A stretch of DNA of 64,000 nt from Melastoma dodecandrum (lineage: Eukaryota; Streptophyta; Magnoliopsida; Myrtales; Melastomataceae): NCBI GenBank assembly GCA_029817715.1, contig JARUPY010000607.1:1860001-1924000 (forward strand), read 5' to 3'. Below are positions 41,354 through 53,017 of the stretch, one piece after another. Position 1 is the first letter of the stretch. Each line of letters begins with the position of its first letter. The notes under the pieces are model-generated. The model saw only the letters and a list, made by a program, of their open reading frames with translations, searched no databases and was not told where the DNA came from. The translations under genes and the position numbers were made by a program.

Positions 41354-41572
41354 TTAGGGTTTTTCCGCGCTAAAAGGGAGGGAACTGCGGGCACGTGCGA
41401 ATTTGGGGGGTTCAGGGCAGCGCCCCTGTAATAATAATAATCTGTCACGTGGCGCAGAAACAGACTGTGTACGACGTTCCGTTCCTGGAGAAGTGGTTGG
41501 GCCTTCAATTTGGTCCAACATTTTGCAGGCTTGGGCCGATAATAAGGTGAAGAACAGCGATGTTGACACGTG
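41354..41572. promoter_or_regulatory. Divergent promoter region with telo-box, site II and G-boxes
   Basis: Between the PRMT10 start (41325, minus) and the thioesterase gene (plus). Contains a telo-box TTAGGGTTT (41354-41362), G-box cores CACGTG at 41392-41397, 41446-41451 and 41567-41572 (the last two in ABRE form ACGTGGC), and site II TGGGCC at 41498-41503 and 41532-41537. Telo-box plus site II is the usual pair in housekeeping promoters; two ABREs suggest stress input. Function is inferred from motifs. Confidence 0.6.
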
Positions 41573-42204
41573 GCGAGAAGTCTCCCGCAGAGAATCTAAG
41601 CGACGGTGAGGAAGACACTTCCTCTGATTAATAAACATACACTGCAGCGCAGGCGATTACTCCTCCTCCCAACTTATTGCAGCCTCTTCTCCGCTTTCGC
41701 TGTCTGGATTTCCCGAGCTTTCTCCGGGCGGAAAAGTTAAAGGCGAGAGCTTTCCCAGTGTCTTGGTGCGGGGAGACTCTTCCCGATCCATTCTGGTATT
41801 GCCCACCTTAAAAAGATCCCATATTTTCTGTTGTCCGCCTCGAATGGAGGGATCGGCTTTGTTGTTCACAGAATGTTTGGGGTGATTGAGAACGTGATTT
41901 TGTAAAAATCCATTTTTCGGATGCGGGCGTTGGTTGTTAGCATTTCGTTTGGTGGTCAATGCTGCATGGCGTAATGTATTATCACTGTGGTTATAGTAAT
42001 GCCCATCGCTTGGTGGGTTGGTGAGACCCGCTGGCTGATGGATCCGACGGTTTTGGTGGATCCGCCCTTGTATTTGGATTCGAATTCCGGGTTGGGATGG
42101 GATCGACTGATAGAAATAAGTTCTTGTCTCTTTTATTTGTTCTTGGTAGGAATTGCAATTTCTGAGCTGTCGCAGCAGTTCAGGTTCCACTTTCAAGAAT
42201 CTAA
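41573..42204 (+). other. Probable 5' leader of the acyl-protein thioesterase gene
   Basis: About 630 bp between the G-box cluster and the thioesterase ATG. ORFs on both strands (for example minus 41657-42196) show no domain. TTCTTGGTAG before 42151 could be a leader-intron acceptor. Nothing else is recognised. Confidence 0.4.
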
Positions 42205-44342
42205 ATGAGCTTCACCGAGCCTTCGATGAGTGCAGGTTCCTGATAATGTTTCGGTTTCGCTGTGGATTTTCTGTTAAAGTCATTATTTTGTTTATGAAGG
42301 ACAGTTTGACTGTCTTGTCTTCGCATAGGAATCTCTTGGAACTGATTTTTTTTATTTCAGGTGGGAGAACAGCGAGAAGGGCTTTTAACTTTGGCAGGAC
42401 CTATGTGGTTAAGCCCAAAGGGAAACACCAAGCAACTGTTGTTTGGCTTCACGGCCTTGGTGATAATGGTTCAGGGTAATCCTTTCTATCATTTGTTTAT
42501 TATTTTCTCGTATTCAGTTTGCCGGGTCGTCCTTTAAAGTAAAGAACCAGTCCTGGTATATCTATTTAGTGCTGCTTTAGGTAAAAGGCTCTGTGCAGAC
42601 ATAAGATATTTTAGAACATTTAATCTCTGATGATTGGGTGATTTTCGAATGATCTTGTGTGGCAGCTGGTCACAGATCCTGGAGACCCTTCCTCTCCCCA
42701 ATGTAAGGGCGACAACTCTAGTAAATATCACAATAAAACGATTGGTATATGTGTTGTGCTCATTCATTAGAAAACCTTCGTCCAATGTTGATCCTCAGAT
42801 AAAATGGATATGCCCTACTGCTCCTACTCAACCTGTGACGTTATTTGGCGGCTTTCCTTCAACAGCTTGTAAGTTTGCTTGGCATGCTAAATGAAAAGAT
42901 TGAACCACTTTTATGATTTAGCATTTCATTTTCATATTTGGAGCTCTAACATTAAGGTCCAGTTATAAATATGCATGAATTTGAAACTTCTTACATGTAT
43001 GAAAGAGCTTCCATGTGCAATGGAAATTATTCATTCATAGCCGTAGTTTTGAATACTTTGAGCTTATTACTGTTATTAGGGTGCGACGTTGGAGATCTGT
43101 CAGAAAATGCTCCTGTGGATTTCGAGGGGTTGGATGCTTCTGCCGCACATGTCGCCAATTTATTGTCGAATGAACCTTCTGATAGTAGGTTTCTTGATCG
43201 CAATATCCAATTGTTTCATCAAGAGAAGAACCTTTTTGTAATAACTCTTTGTAGTGAGCTCAAAATTCTATGGAAATCTTCTTGCAGTAAAAATTGGTCT
43301 GGGAGGTTTCAGCATGGGTGCGGCAACAGCCCTATACTCTGCAGTCTGCTTCTCTGTCGGACAATTTAGTAATGGTAGTCCATATCCAGCCAATATAAGT
43401 GCTGTAGTTGGACTGAGTGGCTGGCTTCCTGATGCAAAGTTTGAATCTTTCCTCTGCTTAATTGTCCTGACGGAAGCAGCTACGAGGTTCTCAAGCATTA
43501 ACTTGTCCATTTTTGCTTTTCATTTTCATTTCCTACAGGAATTTAGCTAGCAAGATACAAGGGAAGGCTGACGCTGTAGGACGTGTGGCGTCATTGCCTA
43601 TTTTGCTGTGTCATGGCAATGGTAATGATGGACTAACTCTCTTGGAAATGTGCTATGCAATCTATAGCCTTTGATTGTCAGAACTGCAGTAGTTGGTTAA
43701 CAAACTTCTGATCAAATATGCAACAAGACTTTAAAAAGAATGAAACAAATAGACAATCCACATCTGACAAGCATAAAAGGAACCATACATTTTATAGTGC
43801 ACCCTCTACATATGTTATGAATCAGTCGTTCGCTCTTGTTGTTGGAACCATTTCTGCATTGTACGTGGCTGATAACAATCATTTGGGGATACTGTTAAGT
43901 GTTAATTTAGGTGTCAGGTGATATCGGTTTGCCGCATACAGCAATTTAAAATCAACCTGTTCCTTTCATTAAAGTGTTGCTGTTGAGTCATGAAAGCTTG
44001 TTTTTCTATTAAATCGTTCTGTAGCTTTACTTTTGTGGTAACCGGTTTTTTCATGCTTTTTTAGGCGATGACGTAGTTCCTTATAGATTTGGTGAGAAAT
44101 CCTCCAGGATATTATCTTCAGCCGGGTTTCAAGATGCAACCTTCAAGTCATATGAGGGGTATGCTGGTCGCTTCCACTTGATAGACCACTTGCTTTTTCC
44201 TCAGTTTTACCTATTTCATTCAACATCTGAGATGAATAAGTCATACTTTCTGTGCAGTCTTGGTCACTTTACCAGTCCCGAAGAGCTGGATCATGTGTGC
44301 TCATGGCTGTCTACAAAATTAGGACTCGATGGCTCATCCTAG
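42205..44342 (+). CDS. Acyl-protein thioesterase / carboxylesterase (APT-like)
   Basis: A cytosolic alpha/beta hydrolase of the LYPLA/APT family, which removes palmitate from S-acylated proteins or hydrolyses lysophospholipid. Nine exons: 42205-42235, 42361-42475, 42666-42702, 42799-42868, 43080-43184, 43288-43438, 43539-43621, 44065-44158, 44258-44342; 256 aa. Motifs: VWLHGLGDNG oxyanion-side loop, nucleophile Ser128 in GGFSMGAA, acid in the GDDVVP loop (Asp199), and His232 in GLGHFT. The conserved WICPTAPTQPVT and LFGGFPSTAW segments are present. The first exon codes for only ten residues (MSFTEPSMSA), so the start is less certain than the core. Convergent with the PPPDE gene: the stop codons are 314 bp apart. 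Confidence 0.9.
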
Positions 44343-44656
44343 CAGGGATGTGAATCGCAAACTGAAGTTGAAAGCGAATTGAATGCAGTTGTGGACATCT
44401 AAGTTGGTGGTAGTGCATAAGCAATTTGCAGTTGATGTAACTGGGAAAGAAACCCAGCATTGTCAATTATTGCAGTTAACAGAGACGCCAAATGGATAAC
44501 AGTTACTGCAATCACTTGCGGAACAATTACAAAATGAGGTACTTACCAGAAAGAATAGTTGTCAAGCACAAACAAAGAATCATGAGGCATGCCTAAGGCA
44601 TGGAGGACAAAGAATGCTACAACTTCGGTAGTATGCATACTTGACTTGGCAGGTAA
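44343..44656. other. Convergent 3' spacer
   Basis: Only 314 bp separate the two stop codons, so the 3' untranslated regions of the thioesterase (plus) and the PPPDE peptidase (minus) probably meet or overlap. Confidence 0.6.
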
Positions 44657-46139
44657 TCAAGAATTGCTTTTTGCTTCTTTAACGAAGACTACTTCACTGC
44701 TCCCTCTTGGCGGTGACAACAAATGCTTCTCTTGATCGGTATCATACACCTTAGGGGATTCCTGACAACTGGTGCTTGACATGGAATCCTCTACATCCTC
44801 ATCTGAAATATTAAGACAAATATCAGCTTCTCTAGCTGTCTTTGGCGGAAAGGTTTGAACTACAAAATGGCAAGTGCAGAGAAAGCAAGGAAGGATGTTT
44901 ACCGGAATACTCGTGGTATTCAGACAGTTGTTTAACTGAAGTCACCTTAAGGCTTTCCGGAAGAAGACAACTGCAAAATGCACCTACAAAGTTCAAATTT
45001 GATTTCAGGGAGTTAGAATAGTAATTCCATTGTTGGAGGGCTATACAAAATACAGTGGAACGAATTAATGAAAGATCCCTGAACAGTAATCACGTCCATT
45101 TCCAACAATGGTGGAGTAAGTCTATTCATGTTATCATCAGCCAAGCAAATAATCAATCAATGAACAAACATGTGAAGAGAAGTCCACCCACCTAATCTGG
45201 CAAGCCTGTTGACCCATCCTGGGATGTGCCTTCCAGTTAATCTTCGGGAGAGGTCGTCAGTAAAATGATTACAGTTTTTTGATATGAGCTGATACGTATC
45301 TCCATGATACTCAGAAGCCATATCCTCCATAAATGTTCGGAATTCTGAGGGAGGCATATTGATCTTGCCCAATTGAATAGAGTTTCGATATAGAAACCCC
45401 GGGCAATTTCTCGGCTCCACTTCGAAAACACCACTTAGGGGGAAATCATGTGCGCCAAATCCGTACTCCTTACCATGGACTGATCAGACATAACAACGAG
45501 CTCATTAAGACCAGCCAACAAAGAGATGGATGGTCATAAAAGGAACTACTATATTCCAGATCAAGACTGCAAAGGAGATGAACCAAACTACTGAACAGAT
45601 CAAACACCTGAATTGCAAGAAGGGAAGTCCCGGTACAGATTAAATAAATTCTCGACAAGGAATTGAGGGACTTTAGCAAACACAAGACGCTGACCTTACC
45701 CCTTGGAAATCCAATCCATGGTCTAAAGAGCATCCCCCTCGAACCATACTAGCTCATTGAATAGAAGCAATCGCTGATAGAACATTACGCTGTTTTATCG
45801 CCAACGCAGAGCTTTCCCATTGTTTCGCATATTGCAACGAGTGAAGATGACCACATTAACAAAGCAATATCCATCCATTCCCAAATAAATTATTTAACCT
45901 CAAAATGTCACAATCTTGAAGCCATCAGACAGCGGACATCACCACAACGGATCACGAACGTGGACCAAAACCCAGAATGCGAGAAACGGAAAGGTCGCAA
46001 CTTTACCTTCAATCCCGGAATGGAAGATCCCCAGACCGAACAAGTACGTGTAATTGTTGATCGGGGTGAGATCGTACACGTTCAGGACGACCTGGGTCTC
46101 GTTACCCTGACCTGATCCGGAGGTGGATTCAGCCCCCAT
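44657..46139 (-). CDS. PPPDE-domain (DeSI-like) thiol peptidase
   Basis: A predicted cysteine isopeptidase of the PPPDE superfamily; animal DeSI proteins remove SUMO, and plant members (At4g17486 group) are annotated as deSI-like. Exons on the minus strand: 46139-46007, 45479-45192, 44983-44903, 44802-44657; 215 aa. The fold starts with VVLNVYDLTP. The catalytic pair is visible: His40 in GIFHSGIEVHGKEYGFG and Cys114 in SKNCNHFTDDL. The substrate-binding YRNSIQLGKINMPPSEF segment is conserved. The tail (after about 165) is acidic and Ser-rich, of unknown role. The first intron (46006-45480) is in the family's usual place. A 32-G tract and a decayed gypsy element lie just upstream. Confidence 0.9.
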
Positions 46140-46281
46140 TTACCAAAAACTTAAGATTAAGCCCTCCCACAAAGGAATCGAAGGCGGATCACAAGAACCA
46201 AACCCCAGCAAGACTCGATAGTTTTCTGGGTATTGGATTCAAATTGATGTATGATGCTGCTCGATGGGATTCGTGGGCAGG

Positions 46282-46317
<36 letters not shown>

Positions 46318-46539
46318 GGGGGGGAAGGAAGGGAATGGAATTGAAAACGGGGTTTGGGGGAGGGAAGGGAGGATGGTGATTGAATGAGGTGGCTTTGTTC
46401 GGACAAAAATATGTTCTTTTATGGCCTGAAAGTTCGGAAACTAACCATGTTGAATTGAAACTTTGACTACTATTGGAAAGTTCTGTCCAGGTAGTGGGCG
46501 GGACACTCGGAAAGGAAAAGAGATTCTGTTTTTATTCCT
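46140..46539. other. PPPDE gene promoter, squeezed against gypsy element 2
   Basis: About 400 bp between the start codon and the nearest recognisable transposon sequence, dominated by G-rich DNA. No TATA box is evident on the minus strand. Confidence 0.5.
46285..46324. repeat. Long G run (32 G, then A, then 7 G)
   Basis: Uninterrupted G at 46285-46316, one A, then G to 46324. It lies 146 bp upstream of the PPPDE start codon, as C-rich DNA on the coding strand. It could form G-quadruplexes; the exact length may be a sequencing artefact. Confidence 0.9.
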
Positions 46540-49500
46540 GAATCCTCTCCGACATTGTTTTATGCATCCTCTCCAAAGTAGGAAGCGAAATGAGAGTCCT
46601 GTGATAAAAGGGATGTTTTAAAGCCATAAAGTAAGCGTACTTAATGAATCCATCCACCACTATCGTAATAACTTCCTTTCCCCCCGATTTAGGTAATCCC
46701 GTTATAAAATATATACTAATGTCAGACCACGTATTTTCTGGATTTGGAAGTGGCTGTAACAGCTCAGGACTTACAGTATTATCATATTTACAACGCTCAC
46801 ACTCATCACATCCGCTGATATAGACCCGAATATCTTTTTCCAATCTCTTCCATCTGCAAAAGCTAGTTATTCTACTTGCAGTAGCGTGAATTCCTGAATG
46901 GCCACCCCCAGATGATGAATGGTACAATCTGATAATAGTCTGCCGCAGCTTCACATTATTTCCCACTGCTAGTTTCCCTTTCCACAACAACGTACCTTGT
47001 TTCCATTCATATTGAGACGGCATACCCGCCTGCAACTTCTGCAGTTCTGCCAACAGCTTGGGATCACTCCGCCAACTCTTCTTAATCTCTTCTAAGATTC
47101 CACAAGAGTTTTCAGGTAACATAATAGACATCACAGTAGCTCCTGGCAACCTAGATAATGCGTTAGCCGCCAAATTATCCCTTCCCTTCTTATACGTGAT
47201 CTCATAATCCAACCCAACTAGTTTAGATAACCATTTAAACTGAGCATCACTATGCAATCTCTGTTCCAACAAAAATTTAAGACTCTGATGATCTGTCTTA
47301 ATTATAAAATGATTACCTCGTAGATAGTGCCTCCATTTATCAATAGCATGGACTATAGAAAGCAGCTCATTCTCATAAATCGATAACCCCAGATGTTTGG
47401 TGGACAGTGCCTTATTGCTGAAAGCAATAGGATGTCCTTCTTGCATAAGGACTGCTCCAATTCCCGTAGCACTAGCATCTGTTTCTTACACAAACGGCTT
47501 GGAGAAATCGGGTAAGGCAAGTACAAGGACTGTAGTCATAGCCTTCTTGAGTTGCACGAAAGCTTCTTGTGCCTGATCAGACCATACAAAAGAGTTTTTT
47601 TTGAGCAACTGGGTTAATGGCTTGCTGATTGCCCCGTATCCTTTTACAAACCGTCTATAGTATCCTGTCAATCCCAAAAATCCCCTCAACTGCTTCAATG
47701 AAACTAGAACAGGCCATTCCAACACTGCAGCTATCTTTTTAGGATCAGTAGACACACCTTCATTTCTTATATAATGGCCTAAATACTCCACTCTCCTTGT
47801 AGCAAATATGCATTTACTCTCCTTCGCATAAAGCTGATTATCAACCAACTTCTGAAGCACCACAGTTAGATGTGCTATATGATTCTGTAATGTGGTACTA
47901 TACACAAGGATATCATCAAAAAATACGAGCACAAATCTTCTCAAATAAGGTCTAAATACCTCGTTCATTAAGCTCTGGAATGTGGAAGGTGCGTTAGTCA
48001 AGCCGAATGGCATGACAAGGAACTCATAGTGTCCTTCGTGTCTCTTAAACACAGCTTTGTGTATGTCCTTGCTCAGCACCCTGATTTGGTGGTAACCCAA
48101 TCTTAAGTCAAGTTTAGAGAACCAACAAGCTCCGTGTAATTTGTTCAAAAGTTCCTCAATCACTGGTATAGGGAATCTGTCCTTAATGGTTTGCCTATTC
48201 AGCTCCCTATAATCCGCACACATCCTCCATGTATTGTCCTTCTTCCTCATCAATACGACTGGAGATGAAAAAGAACTAGTACTGTGTCTTATAATTCCCG
48301 AATTCAGCATCTCCTGCACCAATTATTCGATCACATCCTTCTGTGATGCCGAGTATCTATATGGTCATAAGAAGAATGTCTGCACAAAACTGAATTCCCT
48401 GCATCTCCCAAACAAATCCTTTAATTCCGGCAGTACAAGGTACCCTCTCCCCATTAGCTACCATCACCTGGCTACATGGGAGCTCTTGAGCTTCACAATT
48501 AAGTCTTCTTGCTATCGAGTAATCTAGGAAGTTGTGAGTGCTTCCCGAGTCCACCAATATTACCAGCCTCCTCTTCTTGAATTTACCCACCACCTTCATA
48601 GTTCGGTTCTTAAAAGACATAGCAATTCCATTGAGCGCGTATAAAGTCACTTCTGGTTCGTCTACATTTTGGAGTTCTCCCTTAACCTCCTGTTCACCGC
48701 TATCTTCCTCTTCCAAACTATCAGGCTCCAACATAATTGAATAAAATCTTCTTCCTTGGCATATGTGACCGGGAGCATATTTGTCATTACACCAAAAACA
48801 TTGGCCCCTTGCCCTTTTCTCCTCCATCTCAGCGCTGGTCAACCTTTTATGAGGTGGTTGATACGGTAACGCCTTCTATGCATGCTGTGGTCTGTTGCTA
48901 GACTCCACTGGTTTACTCCAGTTAGGCACCTTACCCATACCTCGCCCAAACGAGTTCATTGGAGCTGTTTTGGTGACTTGCCATCCCTTGCTTGCACCTT
49001 CTATCGATCTGCTCGAGTTTCCATAAGGGTCATCCTCCATTGACGGCGTTTTCCAAATCGCAATGGCATGCTGCGCGACCTGGGATTGAGCACAGTTATC
49101 CAGCTTCGGTTCTCTTTTTTCAGCTCACCTATAAACAAAGCCACTTGTTCCTCGTTACACAAGTCTACCTTAGAAACCAGAGACACAAAGGCATCCACGT
49201 ATTCTGCGTAACTGTTTCCTTCCTTCAGCTCTTTCAAGACCTCAATGGGACGAACCATTTCATTAGGTCCGAATCGCATTCTCATTGCGGCCGAATATTC
49301 CTCCCAACTCACCACTCCTTGCAACTCCATGTTTTTGAGGAAGGTATAGTGTCACTCCATGGCCAACCCCACCAAATATACTAACGCTATACTAACCTTA
49401 AGATCCGCAGGAGTCTCATCCAACTCGAAAAATCTATCACACTTGAACAACCAGTCCTGTACCTTAGTACAATCAAAAGTTGGAAACTCAACTTTCGTTT

Positions 49501-49794
49501 GTCGTGTGACTCTTTCTCCCGACCATCCTTGTGTCCTCCTGACATGCAGGGCCGAATCTGCGTCCCCCTCCGAAATGTCTCCGCGCTTCACACGTCCTTG
49601 TGAGCTTTCCTTGACCACCCAAACTCTAGCATCCAGCCTCTCAAACTTGGAATCAAGCCCTTCTACCTTCTGAATAAGCTCCTGCATCATCTCTGTCAAC
49701 GCCTCCATTTCCGCTTGTTGCACCCGAGCATGAGTTCCTTCCGCTGCTGGCATCCCAGACCAAGGACGACCGGCTGGATTGCTTTGATACCACC
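46540..49794 (-). mobile_element. Decayed Ty3/gypsy element 2 (3' truncated)
   Basis: Reads on the minus strand from a primer-binding site at 49792-49781. gag starts at 49753; a CCHC-like knuckle CFWCNDKYAPGHIC lies near 48785; protease DSGSTHNFLD near 48545; reverse transcriptase 48322-47486 with FFDD; RNase H and integrase zinc/core 47446-46600. Inactivating changes: an in-frame TGA in gag (49352-49354), a frameshift near 49070, an in-frame TAA before RT (about 48325), and a TAA between RT and RNase H (about 47483). Integrase stops after the first core Asp region (HPFYHRT, about 46605), and the sequence then passes to GAGGATGCATAAA, which may be the start of the 3' LTR. Its proteins and LTR ends resemble element 1. 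Confidence 0.88.
49781..49792 (-). other. Primer-binding site of gypsy element 2
   Basis: On the minus strand TGGTATCAAAGC, two bases after the LTR end GCATCA. This matches the 3' end of initiator Met tRNA with one change (the usual site is TGGTATCAGAGC). Confidence 0.75.
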
Positions 49795-49980
49795 TGATGC
49801 GTTCTCTTCATCACCGACCGCTTCTTCGCACCACAATCGTAGAATTCATTTTTCTTCTTCTAATTCCTTATAAGAGAATCTCTTCCCTTTTATCTATATC
49901 CTTGGGAAAATGGCCCCTCCCGTAACCACCCCATGTACCCTTTTTCCCACCTGGAAGAGACCAGGTTGTTACAACGACTA
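49795..49980 (-). repeat. 5' LTR remnant of gypsy element 2
   Basis: Ends in GCATCA at 49795 next to the primer site, the inverted match of TGATGC that begins the LTR of element 1. A word near 49977 (GTTAGTCGTTGT) matches GTCAGTCGTTGT in that LTR. The upstream boundary against the copia element is unclear, so the given end is a minimum estimate. Confidence 0.5.
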
Positions 49981-50115
49981 ACTCCCCCATTTCCCTCTAT
50001 TCTTATCTTTATCCACCACTACTATTTAGGATACTATTCCAACTCCTCAGCCTTCAACTCTTCATATGTTGCTTCTCTTCTTTTGTTTCTTCTCGTGCGA
50101 CAGCCCCTGTTTCTT

Positions 50116-51417
50116 GACACTCCCCCTCAAGAGGTGCATATATGTCTTTCATGCATATCTTGCTTACTAACTAGTTGAATCTGGGACTGAGAAGGCTTTA
50201 GTGTACAAATCTGCTACTTGTAGAGCAGAAGAAACAAACTGAAATTGAACAAAACCTTCTTGCACTTTATCTCTTACGAAATGGCAATCCATCTCCAAAT
50301 TTTTGTCCTTTCATGAAAGACTGGGTACTTGGTTAAGTAGATAGCTGACTAATTATAGCAAAACAATGTGATAGGCTTCTTCACTTCCTGTCTGTAGTCT
50401 TTTAGCAGAGCTACCAACCAAATTAGTTCACAAGTCGCCACTCTAAGGGCCTCTATATTTAGCCTCAGTTGAACTCCTCGCTACTGTGGGCTGTTTTTTA
50501 GTTTTCAAATAAACTAAGGAACTACCAAAGAACACACAATAACTAGTCAAAGATTTCCTGGTATCTTGACGACTTCCCCAGTCACTATCACAATATGCAG
50601 TCTGCTCATTTGAAACCTTTGAATTGAAGAAAATCCCTATACCTGGTGCTTGTTTAACATATCTAAGCACTTGAAAAGCTGCTTCAAAGTGCACTCTAGC
50701 TGGTTTTTCATAAACTGTGTCAGTAGTTACACAGAATACATTAGATCAGGTCTAGTCAATGTTAGATATAACAATTTTGCCAACTAACTTTCTGTAATCT
50801 GTAGGAGTCTGCAAAGTTCCTTCTGCTTCTTTGGATAATTTGTGTCCAGGCAGAACTGGCACACTTGCTGGCTTCACTCCACGCATCTTATGCTCTTCCA
50901 ACATTTACAGTGCATATTTCCTTTGTGAAAGCACAATACCTGCTTTAGACTATGTTATCTCCAATCCCAGAAAGAACTTCAAGTCCCCCAAGTCCTTAAG
51001 TTTAAAACATGTATGCAGATATCTCTTAATATTCTCAATCTCCTGCATATATGCACTCCCAATAGCTATGTCATCCACATACACCAATAATGCCACAAAT
51101 TGATGTCCCTCTCCCTTTACAAAGAGAGAGTAATCTGACCTTGATTGAACAAATCCATACTTCAATAAAGCAGAAACAAAAGTAGAATTCCGCTGCCGTG
51201 AAGCTTGCTTAAGTCCATATAATGAATTCTGCAATTTACAAACTTTCCTTGACTTCAATTTTCCACTCTTCTCCCCCTTAAACTGCCATTCAGCCACTTC
51301 AAGTCCCAAAGGAACATCCATATAAACTTCTTCAATCAAATCACCATTACGAAAAGTGTTATTAACATCCATCTGACAAAGGTGCCAATTATGCATAGCA
51401 GCCAAGGTAAGGAACAC
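50116..51417 (-). mobile_element. Ty1/copia element, 3' part (RT end, RNase H, 3' end)
   Basis: The minus-strand continuation of the copia polyprotein split by the Athila insertion. It holds the RT catalytic region (LCQMDVNNTF, LVYVDDIAIGS near 51060-51090), then RNase H (TAYCDSDWGS, ARSSTEAKYR near 50470-50600). A one-base insertion after STEAKYR (about 50450) shifts the frame: the expected continuation (ALRVATCELIW) is readable in the next frame. The region 50700-50940 also holds stops. A polypurine tract TTGAGGGGGAG (minus strand, 50136-50126 approx.) followed by TGTCAAG marks the start of the 3' LTR near 50118. The LTR end could not be placed. Confidence 0.85.
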
Positions 51418-52888
51418 TGATAACTCTATGAAAGTAGGGTTATTTCGTATCTCTAATGATGCTTTATGTGGTTAGTCGTACGAGTATTGATAGGAATTTG
51501 GTAGGATTTGAGTACTTTTTAGTTTAGTTTTAGTTTAAGTCGTTCTTTGTTATTTTCGTAGTTTTTGAATCTATTTTGAGTTGAATCTTTTATTTGGTTG
51601 ATGCCTCTTGGTTTGTCATGTTTTAATGTAGGAAAATGAAGGAAATTTTGAAGCTGGAACGAAGTGAAGTGCATATGAGCAGGAATTGTCCAGAGAGCAG
51701 AAGGACGCGTCCTTCAGTTCTCAGGGACGCGTCCTTGGAGGTTCTGTAGATTCAAGTGACCACCCGACGAACCTATTTCCAAATCGCTCAAGGAGTCTTC
51801 AAATCTTCCGGATACTACATTATGAAGACGTAGTGGATCAACTAGGCATTTATTTGGTAGTTTAATTTATTTTATTTTATTCTCCCTGGAGATATTATCT
51901 AGATTTGCAGAATATTAGGAAATCTTTCTAGAAGGGAAACGAGATATTCTGTTTTAGAGAATTTTAGGGAGATTTATTCTGAGGGGAAGAGGAGGACATT
52001 GGACGTTCGAATCAGGAGCGGAGAAGAGGTGACGGCTAGGGTTGAAGCGGAGATCGGGACGAGGCTACTACTTCTTAGATCGGAAGATCGGGAGGGCGTT
52101 TCTCTCTTTTCCTTCTTTCCCGTTGATTTCTATGTCGTTATTGTTTTCTCTTGAACTTGGGATGAACTTCTTTTACGTTATGAACTAATTTCTTTTTCTA
52201 GGACTTCAATGGAACTTAGCGATTTTATTTAACGAGTGAATTCCTTTTCTCCGTGTTATTCAAATTCGTGTTGTTACTTATTCAAATCTCTATCATAATG
52301 CGGTTAATTGCCTGATCACCAATTGGATTGAACTGGAGACCTATTCGGGCTTGGAAAAGTTGTTTAGGTTAAGCCGTGGATTGAATAGCCTAAGTTAGCG
52401 TCTCGTTGGAAAACGGAGCTAATTAGCGAAAGGGATAGGAATATACCGAATCGCCTTAGGTAGCCATTTAGGGTTGTTGCATAATGGGTTCCCACTAGTT
52501 AATTGCCTAGGAATAGAGTGATTAGCTCGATACAGGGAATACGTCCTTAGAGCTTTCGGAAGAGGCGTAAGGAGATAATCGAACCCTAGGTTAGTAACTT
52601 GAGAATTTGATAACTGGAGAAAGGAAGGAACGAGTTAGATAATTCGTTAGGGGAAATTGATAGTCCTAGGCTTTTAATATTTGATTGAACTACCGTTTAT
52701 TTGCATTTTATTTCTCTCTTTTATTATCATTCATCTTGTTTGACTTGACCTCAATATTGTTAAACGTGCGACCGCTAGGAATTTCTTTCTCTGTTGATTC
52801 TCTGTGGGATCGACCTCTACTTACCCTATCTACAAGTTAGTTAGGTTTGCTAGAGTATTTAATTTGCCGCCTTCGACAAGCGTGATCA
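51418..52888 (+). repeat. 5' LTR of the Athila element
   Basis: 1,471 bp, starting TGATAACTC and ending GTGATCA. Contains the palindrome pair at 51701-51714 (AAGGACGCGTCCTT, a perfect 14-bp palindrome) and 51725-51734. The conserved Athila-type LTR tail TGTGGGATCGACC lies near 52803. Confidence 0.95.
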
Positions 52889-52893
52889 AATTT

Positions 52894-52911
52894 TGGCGCC
52901 GTTGCCGGGGA
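52894..52911 (+). other. Primer-binding site of the Athila element
   Basis: TGGCGCCGTTGCCGGGGA, starting five bases after the LTR end. This is the usual Athila/Tat primer site, complementary to the 3' end of a tRNA (Asp type). Confidence 0.85.
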
Positions 52912-53017
52912 ATCAATTTTGAGAAATTTATTTTCTACTGTCATCACGTTTATCTATTTGACGTTCAAGTTGTTTAATTTTCTTTCTTATTTCTTTTGAT
53001 ATTTTAATATTAGGTGT

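Noticed and set aside
51701..51734. CRISPR-like direct repeats
   Set aside because: The regularly spaced GGACGCGTCC motifs are palindromes inside a plant retrotransposon, not a CRISPR array; no cas genes and a eukaryotic context.
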